Below, piece after piece: positions 18,058 through 27,292 of a stretch of 64,000 bases of DNA. Source of the stretch: Peredibacter starrii (GTDB lineage: Bacteria; Bdellovibrionota; Bacteriovoracia; Bacteriovoracales; Bacteriovoracaceae); NCBI RefSeq assembly GCF_034259205.1, contig NZ_CP139487.1:2108001-2172000 (forward strand), written 5' to 3'. Under the pieces are notes generated by a model. The model did not search any database. It was given only the letters and a program-made list of their open reading frames with translations, and was not told the DNA's origin. A program made the position numbers and the translations under genes. Numbering within the stretch: the first letter of the stretch is position 1; each line of letters begins with the position of its first letter.

Positions 18058-19636
18058 ATTGAGCTTCTTCTTGTGATAAATCTTCGTTAGGAAACCAGTT
18101 AGGGTTGAAGTACCCTTGAGAGTAAACTCCAGAAGGAACCGGACGATATATTACAGGGCTACTGAGTCCATCGCGTTCCATCGAAATAATATCTTCCCAG
18201 TCATACCAGTCATTAAAGCGGTTGATGATATCAGGGTCACCTGGAACTTCCCACTCATCCGGAATGTCCTGACGAGAGTTACTGCCTTTGTGGATATCAG
18301 AAATGAGTTCCACATCAGAAGTTGCCGGCATCAAGCGGTCCCAGTCACGAACCATCACTCTAATGCGCGCTTTAATATCCATGGCAGTGTCTAAGCAGTA
18401 GTAGGTGTAGTATGGGTTTACATTTGAGTGTGTTCCAAAAAATGGATCGGCCGCATGAGGTCTAGCAATATATTGGTTCGTCGCTGTAGATACAGTGTTC
18501 CAGTAACTACCAACTAGTGTTGAATCCAGGTTAATAAGTCTAGTTCCATCCAGGGCCATATTTTGAGAGTAGTAATCAATTAGACGAGGTTCAATCACCT
18601 TTCCAAAAATAGGATCTGACCAGCTTGCCTTGTAAGTAGGTGTGTAAGGAAACACACTGCTACCATAATCAACCATGGCCGAAGCCAGATCACGACGGAA
18701 GTTTACATACATAAGGTTTTGTCTTCTATCATCCAAAGGAGCAGGGAATTTATATTCTTTCTCGTAAGCAGCATCCCAAGTCGTTTGGGTAATTACCGTG
18801 CCTTTGGAAGTATTATCTAGAGTCGGTTCAAGACGGATGGCACCTTGAACACAGTTGTTACGCTTACCACCACAACGAATTATTCTTGAACTCCTTGCTA
18901 CACTTGTAAGAGTAGATTCAACAGAATATGAAGCTGTAAAAGTGTTAACTGTAATTGTTCCCACGTCACAATTTTCTTCATTCATGTCTTTGTAATTGAA
19001 CCGACAAAACTCTTCATCATTTTCAACGGTAAACGGAAGACGATTCGCAACTGGGATATGAGGATTTGTCTGATCAATAAGAATTTGACCACAGACAACT
19101 GTTCCTCCACCAGCATATGAAGGGTTTACACCATTAGCGAGGGCAGCGGTTTGCATATGTCCTGATGTTGTATCTGTGTTACCACATAAAAACTCAGTAT
19201 ACGTTGCACTCGAATCACCCGGCTGACGATTATAATAAGAATAAGGCGCATACCCAATAAACTCACAAGTATTCGGACTGGCCGAAACTTTCCAACTCAT
19301 ACCACCAGCATTAAGTGAAAGTTCTTCCGCTTCCATATAACAAGTAATATCGTGAACGGCCGGACTGCCACGATAAGCATCATTAGACAGCGGAGTATTT
19401 CTTCTCACTTCACATTTCGTATTGGCATTACCAGCACCAGTTTTATGAAGCTTATAATTCAACATGAGATGTGATGTGTTTTCGAGAGCGAAGTAGTATT
19501 CGGAAGGAACTACTGTTGGCCCTTCTGTACTTGGATCAGAAGAGTTACCACCCTGTAGTTCAGGTGAAACTTTTTCGTTACAACTCGCGAGTGAAACCGC
19601 GATTGCTAATAGAGAAAGTTTTGAAATTATTTTCAT
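18056..19636 (-). CDS. lipoprotein of unknown function
   Basis: I start at the ATG at 19636 because it begins a lipoprotein signal peptide with a lipobox (AVSLASC, Cys at residue 18), giving 526 residues. The mature protein is rich in Tyr, Asn, Thr and Cys, with many cysteines spaced as in disulfide-bonded exported proteins, and has a Ser/Gly/Pro stretch just after the lipid site. I recognise no domain. It is probably anchored to the outer membrane or exposed at the surface. It stands alone, between a POT transporter and an outer-membrane barrel gene on the other strand. Confidence 0.75.
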   Translation of the reverse strand: MKIISKLSLLAIAVSLASCNEKVSPELQGGNSSDPSTEGPTVVPSEYYFALENTSHLMLNYKLHKTGAGNANTKCEVRRNTPLSNDAYRGSPAVHDITCYMEAEELSLNAGGMSWKVSASPNTCEFIGYAPYSYYNRQPGDSSATYTEFLCGNTDTTSGHMQTAALANGVNPSYAGGGTVVCGQILIDQTNPHIPVANRLPFTVENDEEFCRFNYKDMNEENCDVGTITVNTFTASYSVESTLTSVARSSRIIRCGGKRNNCVQGAIRLEPTLDNTSKGTVITQTTWDAAYEKEYKFPAPLDDRRQNLMYVNFRRDLASAMVDYGSSVFPYTPTYKASWSDPIFGKVIEPRLIDYYSQNMALDGTRLINLDSTLVGSYWNTVSTATNQYIARPHAADPFFGTHSNVNPYYTYYCLDTAMDIKARIRVMVRDWDRLMPATSDVELISDIHKGSNSRQDIPDEWEVPGDPDIINRFNDWYDWEDIISMERDGLSSPVIYRPVPSGVYSQGYFNPNWFPNEDLSQEEAQ

Positions 19637-19814
19637 AATCATTCCTTCGAGAAAACCTATATTCCCTTCCAACTCTTCGGAAGGACGAAAAGAAAATTGA
19701 GAGGGCGTAGTTTTTTACTCCTCTTTTTTTCCTCGTCAGGTTAGACTCATCCTAAGTACTTTTATTTTACAACAAAGCTCTGTTTTTCAGACTAAGAAGG
19801 TCGGAAAATTCAAG

Positions 19815-20684
19815 ATGATTAATTCCACTCTAAAATATCAATCACTTCGACTCTATATATATCTTTACTTGCTTTTTTTAGTCATGTTCTTGTGCCCGAA
19901 AATCTGGGCTGCTCAGACGGCAATGGTCCTCGCTGACCGTGCGATAATTTATTCTGATACAGAGATGACTAGTCCGATCGGGTATATTTCTCGAGGGAAA
20001 AAAGTAAAAGTCGGGGAGATACCAAGGAATCGTGCTCAGGTATACCCTATCGTTATTTCGGGAAAATTGGCCTTCATCCGCGTGATTGATGTAACGACTG
20101 AGAAAGAATCCATGGATTCTACTCGTCTTTCTGCTGAACGTTTCCAGAAAAGCACTCGCAAAGAATACAAATCAAAGTTTGTTGTTTCATATCTCACGTT
20201 CCTTTCACAGGTTTCACTTGAAAACTCGAATTCCGCTCTGGCCGATGGGGATGCTCTTCAGTGGCATGGGATTTCTTTTAAGGGTGAGGCAATGCTCTGG
20301 AAGTCATGGGATCTTCAGATTCTTCTGAACTATCTTCAAACCATTAAAGGCGAAGAGACTTTCCGAATTGTTGAATTCGGTGCTGGTGGTGCTTACCGCT
20401 TGATCCAATCGAGTAAATTCCTTCTGAGATTAGAGGGCCAGTTACTTGCCATTCCTTTCTCAAACTATTCTTACGGCGATGATTTCCGAGTGAATGGTTA
20501 CGGTCTTACGACCGGTGCGGGTGTGAATGCCAATTACTACTTTAACGAGAATTGGTCTTTTGAAGGGTCTCTAGGTCTCTTCTATACAAAGACCTTCGGC
20601 TACGATGCTCCGGCACCATACAAGACGATTGAACCTACATTTATGGGGACTCGAGTAACTCTTGGTCTAAGCTACACTTATTAG
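19815..20684 (+). CDS. putative outer-membrane beta-barrel protein with N-terminal SH3-like segment
   Basis: This 289-residue protein has a signal-like hydrophobic stretch (about residues 12-32), a short region of SH3-like character (residues 35-95), and then about 170 residues of alternating amphipathic strands. These include GVNANYYFNENWSFEGSLGL and a C-terminal strand TLGLSYTY ending in an aromatic residue, the hallmark of BAM-inserted barrels. The specific function is unknown. It overlaps the convergent membrane-protein gene by 18 bp. Confidence 0.65.
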   Translation: MINSTLKYQSLRLYIYLYLLFLVMFLCPKIWAAQTAMVLADRAIIYSDTEMTSPIGYISRGKKVKVGEIPRNRAQVYPIVISGKLAFIRVIDVTTEKESMDSTRLSAERFQKSTRKEYKSKFVVSYLTFLSQVSLENSNSALADGDALQWHGISFKGEAMLWKSWDLQILLNYLQTIKGEETFRIVEFGAGGAYRLIQSSKFLLRLEGQLLAIPFSNYSYGDDFRVNGYGLTTGAGVNANYYFNENWSFEGSLGLFYTKTFGYDAPAPYKTIEPTFMGTRVTLGLSYTY

Positions 20685-21236
20685 TTTCTTTAGCTTCTCA
20701 AGATCAGCTTTTCTTGAATGACGATCCACTAGAATCTTCTGGCCAGTTTTGCTTTTGAAATAAAGAACAAAGTATCCCTTGTTCTGGAAACCAACGTTGC
20801 TTTCATTGGCATTGATCTTGGCCACATTCGGAGAGTCGATGAAGGCCTCAATCGTTAACTCATCAGTTGATTCAACTTCAAATTTTTCAGTGAAAAAGGG
20901 AATACCAAAAACTCTGTGTTGGAGAGTCAGTGTCTTGCCTTTTTTAATGATGCGTTTTTCGTAAAAAAAGAAGCTAAAGATAAACACTGGCATGAGACCA
21001 ATGAAAGTCAGAAGTGTATAGCCAAGAGTTGCATCAGTTTCGTCACCCAGTTCAATGAGTTTGAGCACCGGTGCTTTGATCGCCAGGAACATGAAGAAGA
21101 TCACGGCCACAATGCAAATGGCGTAAATCCAAAATATGTAAGGTAGTCCATAGGTTTTAAGTGTGATTGATCCGTCTTTTTTATCAACAAAATCAGTTTC
21201 ATCTTCACCAACAGGAAACACATACATAAGGCCCAT
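20667..21236 (-). CDS. membrane protein of unknown function
   Basis: This 189-residue protein has two membrane helices (about residues 32-55 and 70-92) followed by a soluble beta-rich domain of about 95 residues that might have a PH-like fold. No family is recognised. It is the last gene of a probable three-gene operon read leftward from 23886: App1-like phosphatase, C45-like hydrolase, then this gene. It lies 12 bp after the hydrolase stop. Confidence 0.65.
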   Translation of the reverse strand: MGLMYVFPVGEDETDFVDKKDGSITLKTYGLPYIFWIYAICIVAVIFFMFLAIKAPVLKLIELGDETDATLGYTLLTFIGLMPVFIFSFFFYEKRIIKKGKTLTLQHRVFGIPFFTEKFEVESTDELTIEAFIDSPNVAKINANESNVGFQNKGYFVLYFKSKTGQKILVDRHSRKADLEKLKKLISVA

Positions 21237-21248
21237 GGACTCGATCCT

Positions 21249-22796
21249 TTACTTACTATGGGGAGAAAATACGTCTAAAAGTTCAAGGCGAGGATAAAGG
21301 AGTTTCATCCAAGTGGCAAATAATGGTTTAGGTGCAAGCTTCTCTTGTTGGAAGAGGTCTCGGTAACTGTCCTGAACGTCGTTCGTGGTCACCGTTGGGG
21401 CCAGCTCGAGACGCTTTTCCAGTCGCATAATAAGCAGTACCCACTGGTCCTTTAAGGACTCAGGTAAATTCAATTTTTTGACCTTTTTATAAATCAGGGC
21501 CAGTTCCTTAGAATTCGAAACAAACTTGAAGTCCCAGAGATAAAGATAGAAGCGGATGATTTCTTTCCATGTGGAATTAGGCATTAAAGCCAGGGCCATC
21601 TGGAGCTCGTGATAGGCGATATCATACTCGCCCTGATCAAAGGCACTTTGGGCCCTTGAAGCGCGCTTCCAGGCCTCTTCAAAAGGTTTTAAAGCGTGTG
21701 CCTTCTTGATGACTTTACCTTCGCCGTTGTCGGCCAATGAAAATTGAATGATCTCATCCGACTTAACCATCGCGTCTGTCCCTTCTTTCACATCCAGAAG
21801 ACCGGTGGTGAGATTCACGTGATAGGCCCCGACAGTTGAAAGTGTAGCCGCCGGGTGAAGCCACTTTTTACTTTTCTGATCTTCTACATCCGTCATGAGA
21901 TCCAAGATGTGTTCATTCTTGGCCGCTTGTAATTTGTCCTTCATCCAGTTCTGACGAGCTTCAGAGAACTTGATGAAGTGATCAAACCCTTGAGCGTCCT
22001 GCTGAAGAGGGATATTTGTAAAAATTAAAGGACTGGTCTCATTTACGTTATAAGATTCAGAATTAAGGGCCGGACCATCCAGATCCATGGCCTGAACCAC
22101 ACCTGATTTTTCTAAAAGAAGAAGTGACCACTTTGTTACGGATACTTTCTTCTTCATCTCCTTTTTTACTTCAGCGAGATTGTTCGCCTCAAAAAGAGTT
22201 TCAAAAGTAATTTTAAAAATGCTTTGCCCGTCTTTGTGATAATTCTTACCAGGCTTATGGTGAAGAGCAAAAGAGAGACCACTTCCATGAAGGCCCTGTA
22301 AGAATAAAGGTGCGAGACCCTCAGAGCTGTAATTCAAGAGGGGAAGTTTCCCTTCTTGTTGCCAAAAATACAAACGAGGGTTCTCTTCGAAAATTCCAAT
22401 CAAGGGGAAATCCAAAAGACGAGAATGGGTAATTCCATCTTTTGATTTCATAAAAACACTGGTGCAGCCAGGAAGAATACTTTTAAGTTCTGGATAAAGC
22501 TGGCCATAGTGAGCGGCCACTTCAAAGAGCGAAAGGAAGCTGAAGTATCTCACGGGATCAATGCCCATGCCTTCAGCGTAGGCAGTCACACACTGATCAA
22601 AGAAGCTTTCTTCTTTTTTCTTCATGAGAATGCGGGCACGCGAAAGAATCTCCTGGCCCACTCTTAAAACAACGTTTTGAGAAAGAAGTTTCATCACTCG
22701 TGCTTCGATCTTTAAGAACGAATCTTTCTCTCGCATTCCAAGCTGATAAAGATTTTCGATGGGGTCACCAATGAGTGGAACGATAACTGTCTTCAT
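21249..22796 (-). CDS. C45-like Ntn-hydrolase (acyl-CoA:6-APA acyltransferase type)
   Basis: This 515-residue protein has a central Ntn-hydrolase-like region. The candidate nucleophile is Cys111 in LPGCTSVF, followed by HSRLLDF, GLHGSGLSFALHHK and later motifs like those of peptidase family C45. In that family the chain cleaves itself just before the Cys to make the active enzyme, which cleaves or transfers acyl amides. The last roughly 130 residues look helical and TPR-like, an unusual extension. No signal peptide is seen. It starts 1 bp after the stop of the App1-like gene, so the two are co-translated. Confidence 0.7.
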   Translation of the reverse strand: MKTVIVPLIGDPIENLYQLGMREKDSFLKIEARVMKLLSQNVVLRVGQEILSRARILMKKKEESFFDQCVTAYAEGMGIDPVRYFSFLSLFEVAAHYGQLYPELKSILPGCTSVFMKSKDGITHSRLLDFPLIGIFEENPRLYFWQQEGKLPLLNYSSEGLAPLFLQGLHGSGLSFALHHKPGKNYHKDGQSIFKITFETLFEANNLAEVKKEMKKKVSVTKWSLLLLEKSGVVQAMDLDGPALNSESYNVNETSPLIFTNIPLQQDAQGFDHFIKFSEARQNWMKDKLQAAKNEHILDLMTDVEDQKSKKWLHPAATLSTVGAYHVNLTTGLLDVKEGTDAMVKSDEIIQFSLADNGEGKVIKKAHALKPFEEAWKRASRAQSAFDQGEYDIAYHELQMALALMPNSTWKEIIRFYLYLWDFKFVSNSKELALIYKKVKKLNLPESLKDQWVLLIMRLEKRLELAPTVTTNDVQDSYRDLFQQEKLAPKPLFATWMKLLYPRLELLDVFSPHSK

Positions 22797-22797
22797 A

Positions 22798-23886
22798 TTA
22801 ACCTACGTAATAAGTCACGAGATGTTTTAAGTTGTTGGCAAAGTCCAGGTTGAAGACACGATTTTGAAGTGACTCCAGCATGTGAGGTTTGCAGCGAATA
22901 TAAATTTTGAGTTTGCCCTTCGGTTGAGCATCACTCATATTTTTCAGCTGATAAAATTTTGAGAGAAAGCGGAAGTGCTGCTGGTTTGTAAGCTTAAAAG
23001 ATTCTTCGCGCTTAATATTGTTCCAGAGTGTCCAAGGGTCATAACGTCCCACCAGAACTGCAGCAAGAGTGAGATAAATTAAGGTATCTGATTCGAAACC
23101 GTCACCAATTAAAACAAGCTCTGAAGGAATACCTGTCATGAGGAGAATATTAACGATGGTATTGAGCTTATAAAAACCTTGAGAGCGCAAATCCTTCGTT
23201 GAAAGATCCCCTTCAAAGAACGAAAAAATATTTCGGTAATCTTTTAAGAAGATATTCCCGGTAAAGATCTGACGAGCGTACAACCAGTCACGGATGGCGT
23301 TCTCATAAAAGTGAGGGGACGCTGATACCACAAAGGGTTGGTAATCTTCTTTAATGAGATCTTTCACGATATCAATTGAGTGATCCACGGGAGGGAAATA
23401 CTGAATTGGGTTTCTTAGAGAAAGATAAAGTTCCTTCATGGACGAGTAACGAGTATCTACCAAAGTCTTATCAAAATCCGTAATGAGAATCTTCTTCGGT
23501 TTTTGAATCGTCGTTGGAATGAAACTTCCAATCAAAAGATCCAGCCCTGGATGGGTCTTCGTTTCATAAAGCCTGAGCTTTGCCACATTCATGGCCTCAG
23601 GCTGAGGAATTTTGAAATTGAAGTTACCAAAGCTATCAGAGTCAAAACTTCTGATTGTAACTTCCTTATCATCACTTGAAAGTCCGACCACCTTCAAACG
23701 AAACTCATTTGAAGAGAGAAGGCCCATACTTTGTATGGGCTTAGTTGGTACAATGTCTTTCAGGTTTTGATTGATCTCATCGAGGATTTCGAAACGTCCT
23801 TGAGATGAATACGTCATCGAAGCACGAATATGAATATATTCATCTGATTCGATTCCTGTAAAATGCACTAACTTTGGACGTCTCAT
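22798..23886 (-). CDS. App1-like HAD phosphatase (DUF2183 type)
   Basis: This 362-residue protein has an N-terminal beta-rich domain of about 130 residues and then a HAD-like phosphatase domain with nucleophile motif DFDKT at 137-141 and a downstream GDGFESD that fits the metal-binding motif. This layout matches DUF2183/App1 proteins; in yeast App1 is a phosphatidate phosphatase. No membrane helix or signal peptide is seen. It leads the operon with the C45-like hydrolase and a membrane protein. It is divergent from acylphosphatase across 60 bp. Confidence 0.75.
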   Translation of the reverse strand: MRRPKLVHFTGIESDEYIHIRASMTYSSQGRFEILDEINQNLKDIVPTKPIQSMGLLSSNEFRLKVVGLSSDDKEVTIRSFDSDSFGNFNFKIPQPEAMNVAKLRLYETKTHPGLDLLIGSFIPTTIQKPKKILITDFDKTLVDTRYSSMKELYLSLRNPIQYFPPVDHSIDIVKDLIKEDYQPFVVSASPHFYENAIRDWLYARQIFTGNIFLKDYRNIFSFFEGDLSTKDLRSQGFYKLNTIVNILLMTGIPSELVLIGDGFESDTLIYLTLAAVLVGRYDPWTLWNNIKREESFKLTNQQHFRFLSKFYQLKNMSDAQPKGKLKIYIRCKPHMLESLQNRVFNLDFANNLKHLVTYYVG

Positions 23887-23946
23887 GATGCCTATTGTAA
23901 CCCGAAGGAGTGGACATCTCCTTCACTTTTTTGAGAAAATACTTCT

Positions 23947-24231
23947 ATGTTACAGATGACACTAATTATTAAAGGTAAAGTTCAGCGTGTGGGTTTTCGC
24001 TACAGCGTTGTAGACTTTGTTCATTCAGAAAAACTTCCTATTGTTGGTCACGTGCGCAATATGCCAGACGGCTCGGTCCATGTGATTGCTCAAGGGGACA
24101 TTGAGGCCCTGAAGGAACTTCATCGTTTTTGCACCAAGGGTCCACCTCGCGCAGAAGTACGTGAAGTCGAGCAGGATCTGATCCAAATTAATAAAGCGGA
24201 ATTCTCAGACTTTGTGGTGTTGGCCGACTAG
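23947..24231 (+). CDS. acyP: acylphosphatase
   Basis: This 94-residue protein has the acylphosphatase signature GKVQRVGFRYSV (with the phosphate-binding Arg) and GHVRNMPDGSV (with the catalytic Asn). It hydrolyses acyl phosphates such as 1,3-bisphosphoglycerate or acetyl phosphate in the cytoplasm. Length and motif spacing are normal. No ribosome site is obvious. It is convergent with the coiled-coil/Hsp20 gene, overlapping it by 4 bp. Confidence 0.95.
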   Translation: MLQMTLIIKGKVQRVGFRYSVVDFVHSEKLPIVGHVRNMPDGSVHVIAQGDIEALKELHRFCTKGPPRAEVREVEQDLIQINKAEFSDFVVLAD

Positions 24232-25388
24232 GCCTTCTTAACAACGTAAGTCATAGTGCCATTCTCATAGCTCGACTTAACTGATTTAGGATCTAGTTGC
24301 GCGTCTGTGGCAAGTCTGGTCGTGAAAGATTCAACTTTATTGATCTTATTAATCACTCCATCAAATGTCTTGTTGGCATCCACATAGCGGCGGTTATAGC
24401 TTAAAACAGCTTCTTTGTTATTGAAGGTAAGTCTTAGGTCTTGCTTAGAGTGTTCAGGTACGTCGACTTGAATTTCAACTCGGTCAGGGTATTGAGTCAT
24501 CTTTGGTTTCAGGGCTTCAAACTTATAGAAAGGATCGTCCATCTTAGAGACGGTTTGAGTAATCTCTTTAGTAAGACTCGACTTAAGATTAGAAACCACT
24601 TTTTGATGTGTATCTTCCAGGGTCTTCAAGTTCGCATTGTTACTATCTAGATTGTCTTTATATTTCTTCTCAAAAAAGCCATCTTGCTCTTTAAGACCTT
24701 TGCGATAGGTCGTATCGCGTTTTTCCATCTCAGTATTATGAACTTCCGTCATCTTCGCCATCTCAGTCTGCTGGCGAGTGTTTGTGGCCATTCTTTCTTT
24801 TTTAAACTGGCCGTCCTGATCGTCCTTTAACTTTTTATAGTTTTTGGTGTCAGTATTGAATCGAGTTGTGAACTCTTCAGTTTGCTTATTAATTTTGTTT
24901 TGGTGGAAGGCCTCTGAGTCACGTTGAACTTCGCCCATTTCGCGAGTCATATCATCAACGCGTTTTTTACCTTCAAGGTTTACATCTCTTGAGGCGGTCG
25001 AGTAGCGATCATTTAGCTCTTCAAGGTAGAGTTCGTGTTCGCTGATCTGGCGTTCACGTTCATCGCTTAACTTTGTTACAATTTTTGCCTTCTCAGCTTC
25101 GGAAGTGACCTTCAAGTCCTTCAACTGCTTATCAGTTAGTTCGCTGGTCTGTTGAAGGTGAGTGCGCATTTCATTCAAAATTTTTTCTTTCTTAGTCGCT
25201 TCTTGATCAATTTGTCTGCGGTTTTGATCTTGAAGATCTACGACTTCACCCGCATGGGCCTTTTGAAGATCGGCCTTATAGTTTTGGTGAGCATTTTCAA
25301 TATTCTTAATTTCTCGGTCGTGACGACGTTTGGCCGTTTCCAGCTGACGAGAATTAATTCTTTCAAGATCTCTGATTCCGCTACTCAT
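24228..25388 (-). CDS. long coiled-coil protein with C-terminal Hsp20 (alpha-crystallin) domain
   Basis: Of 386 residues, about the first 280 are a highly charged coiled coil (K, E, D, Q and R heptads, no Pro). The last 90 or so read like an alpha-crystallin domain: DRVEIQVDVPEHSKQDLRLTF, then YNRRY, and a closing SYENGTMTYVVKK that resembles the AxxxxGVLxV edge-strand motif of small heat-shock proteins. Normal Hsp20 proteins have a short N-terminal arm instead. It may be a structural chaperone or filament. It is the last gene of a three-gene leftward operon with ATGA overlaps. Confidence 0.7.
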   Translation of the reverse strand: MSSGIRDLERINSRQLETAKRRHDREIKNIENAHQNYKADLQKAHAGEVVDLQDQNRRQIDQEATKKEKILNEMRTHLQQTSELTDKQLKDLKVTSEAEKAKIVTKLSDERERQISEHELYLEELNDRYSTASRDVNLEGKKRVDDMTREMGEVQRDSEAFHQNKINKQTEEFTTRFNTDTKNYKKLKDDQDGQFKKERMATNTRQQTEMAKMTEVHNTEMEKRDTTYRKGLKEQDGFFEKKYKDNLDSNNANLKTLEDTHQKVVSNLKSSLTKEITQTVSKMDDPFYKFEALKPKMTQYPDRVEIQVDVPEHSKQDLRLTFNNKEAVLSYNRRYVDANKTFDGVINKINKVESFTTRLATDAQLDPKSVKSSYENGTMTYVVKKA

Positions 25389-25672
25389 TGGACTGGTATC
25401 TCCTTGTCATAAGGATGGTCACAAATTTTTTGACCTCTTCCAGTATAACCCGGACAGATCCAAGTGCGTAGTAGATCTACAGAAACAAATGAACCCCCAT
25501 GATAGCTTTTGTACATCTGGGGGTTCAAAGTTGAGACAATGTATTGGGCCTTTGCCTGGGTGGCAACGGCGTAGGGGTCATTACTCTTCACAATGTACTG
25601 ATAGGCCCGGTATTCGGCCGAAACCGAAAAAGACCCTAGCAAAATGGTGAATAGAGCAATGATTTTGATCAA
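25385..25672 (-). CDS. small secreted protein of unknown function
   Basis: This 95-residue protein has a clean signal peptide (MIKIIALFTILLGSFSVSA, then EYRAYQ). The mature part is about 76 residues, is Tyr-rich and contains two Cys (WICPGY and KICDHP). No family is recognised. Its start overlaps the upstream gene by 4 bp and its stop overlaps the coiled-coil/Hsp20 gene by 4 bp, so all three are translationally coupled although only this one carries an export signal. Confidence 0.7.
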   Translation of the reverse strand: MIKIIALFTILLGSFSVSAEYRAYQYIVKSNDPYAVATQAKAQYIVSTLNPQMYKSYHGGSFVSVDLLRTWICPGYTGRGQKICDHPYDKEIPVQ

Positions 25673-25980
25673 TGGAGTTCTCTCATTTTATCGAGAGCGC
25701 GGTATTCAACCATCTTCATGAATGATAGAACGAATTCTTTACGCTCATCATTTTGAAGGGCCTGAATGGCCGTCTTTTTTCTTTCGATCGACGAATGACG
25801 TTCAATCTGCTTGTAGACCTTGTGAACTGTTTCAGCCGCTCTAGAGAATGACATTCTCTTTACTTCAGAGACATCCGAGAACGATTCAAGAATCCAATCT
25901 TGATAGAACAGAGGAAAATAACCGGAGCTTCCTGCCTCGATTAACTGATCCAAACCTTGTGCTTCCTGCAACTTCCGCAT
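25669..25980 (-). CDS. small cytoplasmic helical protein of unknown function
   Basis: This 103-residue, mostly helical, charged protein has no export signal. It is the first gene of the operon leading into the secreted 95-residue protein and the coiled-coil/Hsp20 fusion. The ribosome site AAAGGAG lies immediately before the ATG. It could be a regulator or an assembly partner, but nothing in the sequence identifies it. Confidence 0.65.
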   Translation of the reverse strand: MRKLQEAQGLDQLIEAGSSGYFPLFYQDWILESFSDVSEVKRMSFSRAAETVHKVYKQIERHSSIERKKTAIQALQNDERKEFVLSFMKMVEYRALDKMRELH

Positions 25981-26058
25981 AAAACTCCTTTTCTCACCTC
26001 CTATCTTACTAGTAGAGTGATATGATGGTTGAGAGGGTAGCTTTTGCCAGGGGGAAAC

Positions 26059-26451
26059 ATGGAAAAGAGAGATGACTACTATATCCCGGAAGAGATTGCC
26101 GAATGGATCGGACTTAAAAAATCAGAATACTTGTCTAAACTAATCATGCAAGTTGAGCCGGATGACTTTGGATTCGAGCGATATCACGAGTTTAACGAAT
26201 TGATCCCCGGAACCATCGAAACTCCAGACAAGGTCTTAGAAGGTGAGGAAGACGGACAAAAAGTCCGCACCTACATTCGGTCATACAATCAAGTGGAAAT
26301 TTTTCATCAAGTTGTTATGGGTGTTGTAGTAACAGACAAAAATACTTCGAGCGAAGTTTTCGTTCCGATTCTGCCATTTGTAACGAAAAAAGATGATTTG
26401 GTGAGATTATTTAGTGTAGGCCAGGTTGTTTCCCGGCCAACACTGAATTGA
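26059..26451 (+). CDS. hypothetical cytoplasmic protein
   Basis: This 130-residue acidic protein has no signal peptide and no recognised family. I choose the ATG at 26059 because AGGGGGAAAC lies immediately upstream; a frame-matching ATG 15 bp earlier has no ribosome site. The C-terminal half looks like a small beta domain. It is divergent from the coiled-coil/Hsp20 operon with 78 bp between starts, so it may share a control region with it. Its stop abuts the convergent lipoprotein gene. Confidence 0.7.
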   Translation: MEKRDDYYIPEEIAEWIGLKKSEYLSKLIMQVEPDDFGFERYHEFNELIPGTIETPDKVLEGEEDGQKVRTYIRSYNQVEIFHQVVMGVVVTDKNTSSEVFVPILPFVTKKDDLVRLFSVGQVVSRPTLN

Positions 26452-27171
26452 TTATTTGATTTTGATGTCTAAGTAAGCGCTCGAATATTTATTTTTGAAA
26501 TTCGTGCAAAGATTTGTCATGTAGGCACGTGCTTCAGCATCACAGGCCACTGTGCTCTTACTGCCGTAAGGACAGCGCGGAACCCAGTAAGCACAGTAAG
26601 TCGAGCTCACACCAGAACAAACGTTTGCGGGCCAGTTTGTATAACCCTGCATACATCCAAAATATTCAGTCAGAAGAGGCTCTTTCATCACAATGATGTT
26701 GTTCAGAGAATAGCCCTCAAATCCTGTTCGGTTTTTATAAAGTTTACCCTGCATAACTTTGTCCGCCTCAGTGTATGTACATTGAGGTTGGCCGATATAA
26801 GTCGAGCTTCCGCTTCCATCTTTGTAAGAAGGAATTAAACACGTTCTATAAGAAGTCGAAGTAAGACTAGATTTAAACTTCACAACGGTTTCGTCCAAAG
26901 TACTTTGGCAAATTCCAATATGGCCCATTTCCGCAGTGAAACCTTTCGAAGAAAGATCACAATTTTCAAAGCCCGTTGATCCCGTTGAAGACCCAGTTGT
27001 TCCACCAGTCGTAGAACCAGTCGTTGATCCAGAAGGAAGAGAGCCAGAAGTATTGTTTGGGTTTCCAGAGTTATAGTCACTGCTATAAGCATTGGTTAAA
27101 CGTGTTCTTTGAGGGGCATCACAACCCACTATAAGAGTGAGAGTCGCCAAAAAAATAATATAGTTTTTCAT
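26452..27171 (-). CDS. lipoprotein with Gly/Ser/Thr linker and Cys-rich domain
   Basis: This 239-residue protein has a lipoprotein signal peptide (lipobox LIVGC, Cys17), followed by a low-complexity linker at about residues 36-68 made of G, S and T repeats, and then a compact domain of about 170 residues with ten or so Cys. The same linker style occurs in the CAP lipoprotein at 60.4 kb. Such linkers usually hold a folded domain away from the membrane. No domain is recognised. It has a ribosome site GGGAC 8 nt upstream. Confidence 0.75.
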   Translation of the reverse strand: MKNYIIFLATLTLIVGCDAPQRTRLTNAYSSDYNSGNPNNTSGSLPSGSTTGSTTGGTTGSSTGSTGFENCDLSSKGFTAEMGHIGICQSTLDETVVKFKSSLTSTSYRTCLIPSYKDGSGSSTYIGQPQCTYTEADKVMQGKLYKNRTGFEGYSLNNIIVMKEPLLTEYFGCMQGYTNWPANVCSGVSSTYCAYWVPRCPYGSKSTVACDAEARAYMTNLCTNFKNKYSSAYLDIKIK

Positions 27172-27292
27172 AACAGTCCCTTTAAAACTGACTGATTCAT
27201 CCTACTATTCGGCAGTTAGAAAATTTTCATGAGTTTTTTCTGTAAGCCGATAAAGAGGTATCCTGATATCCTTGTTGTTTTAAAGGTTTAGA

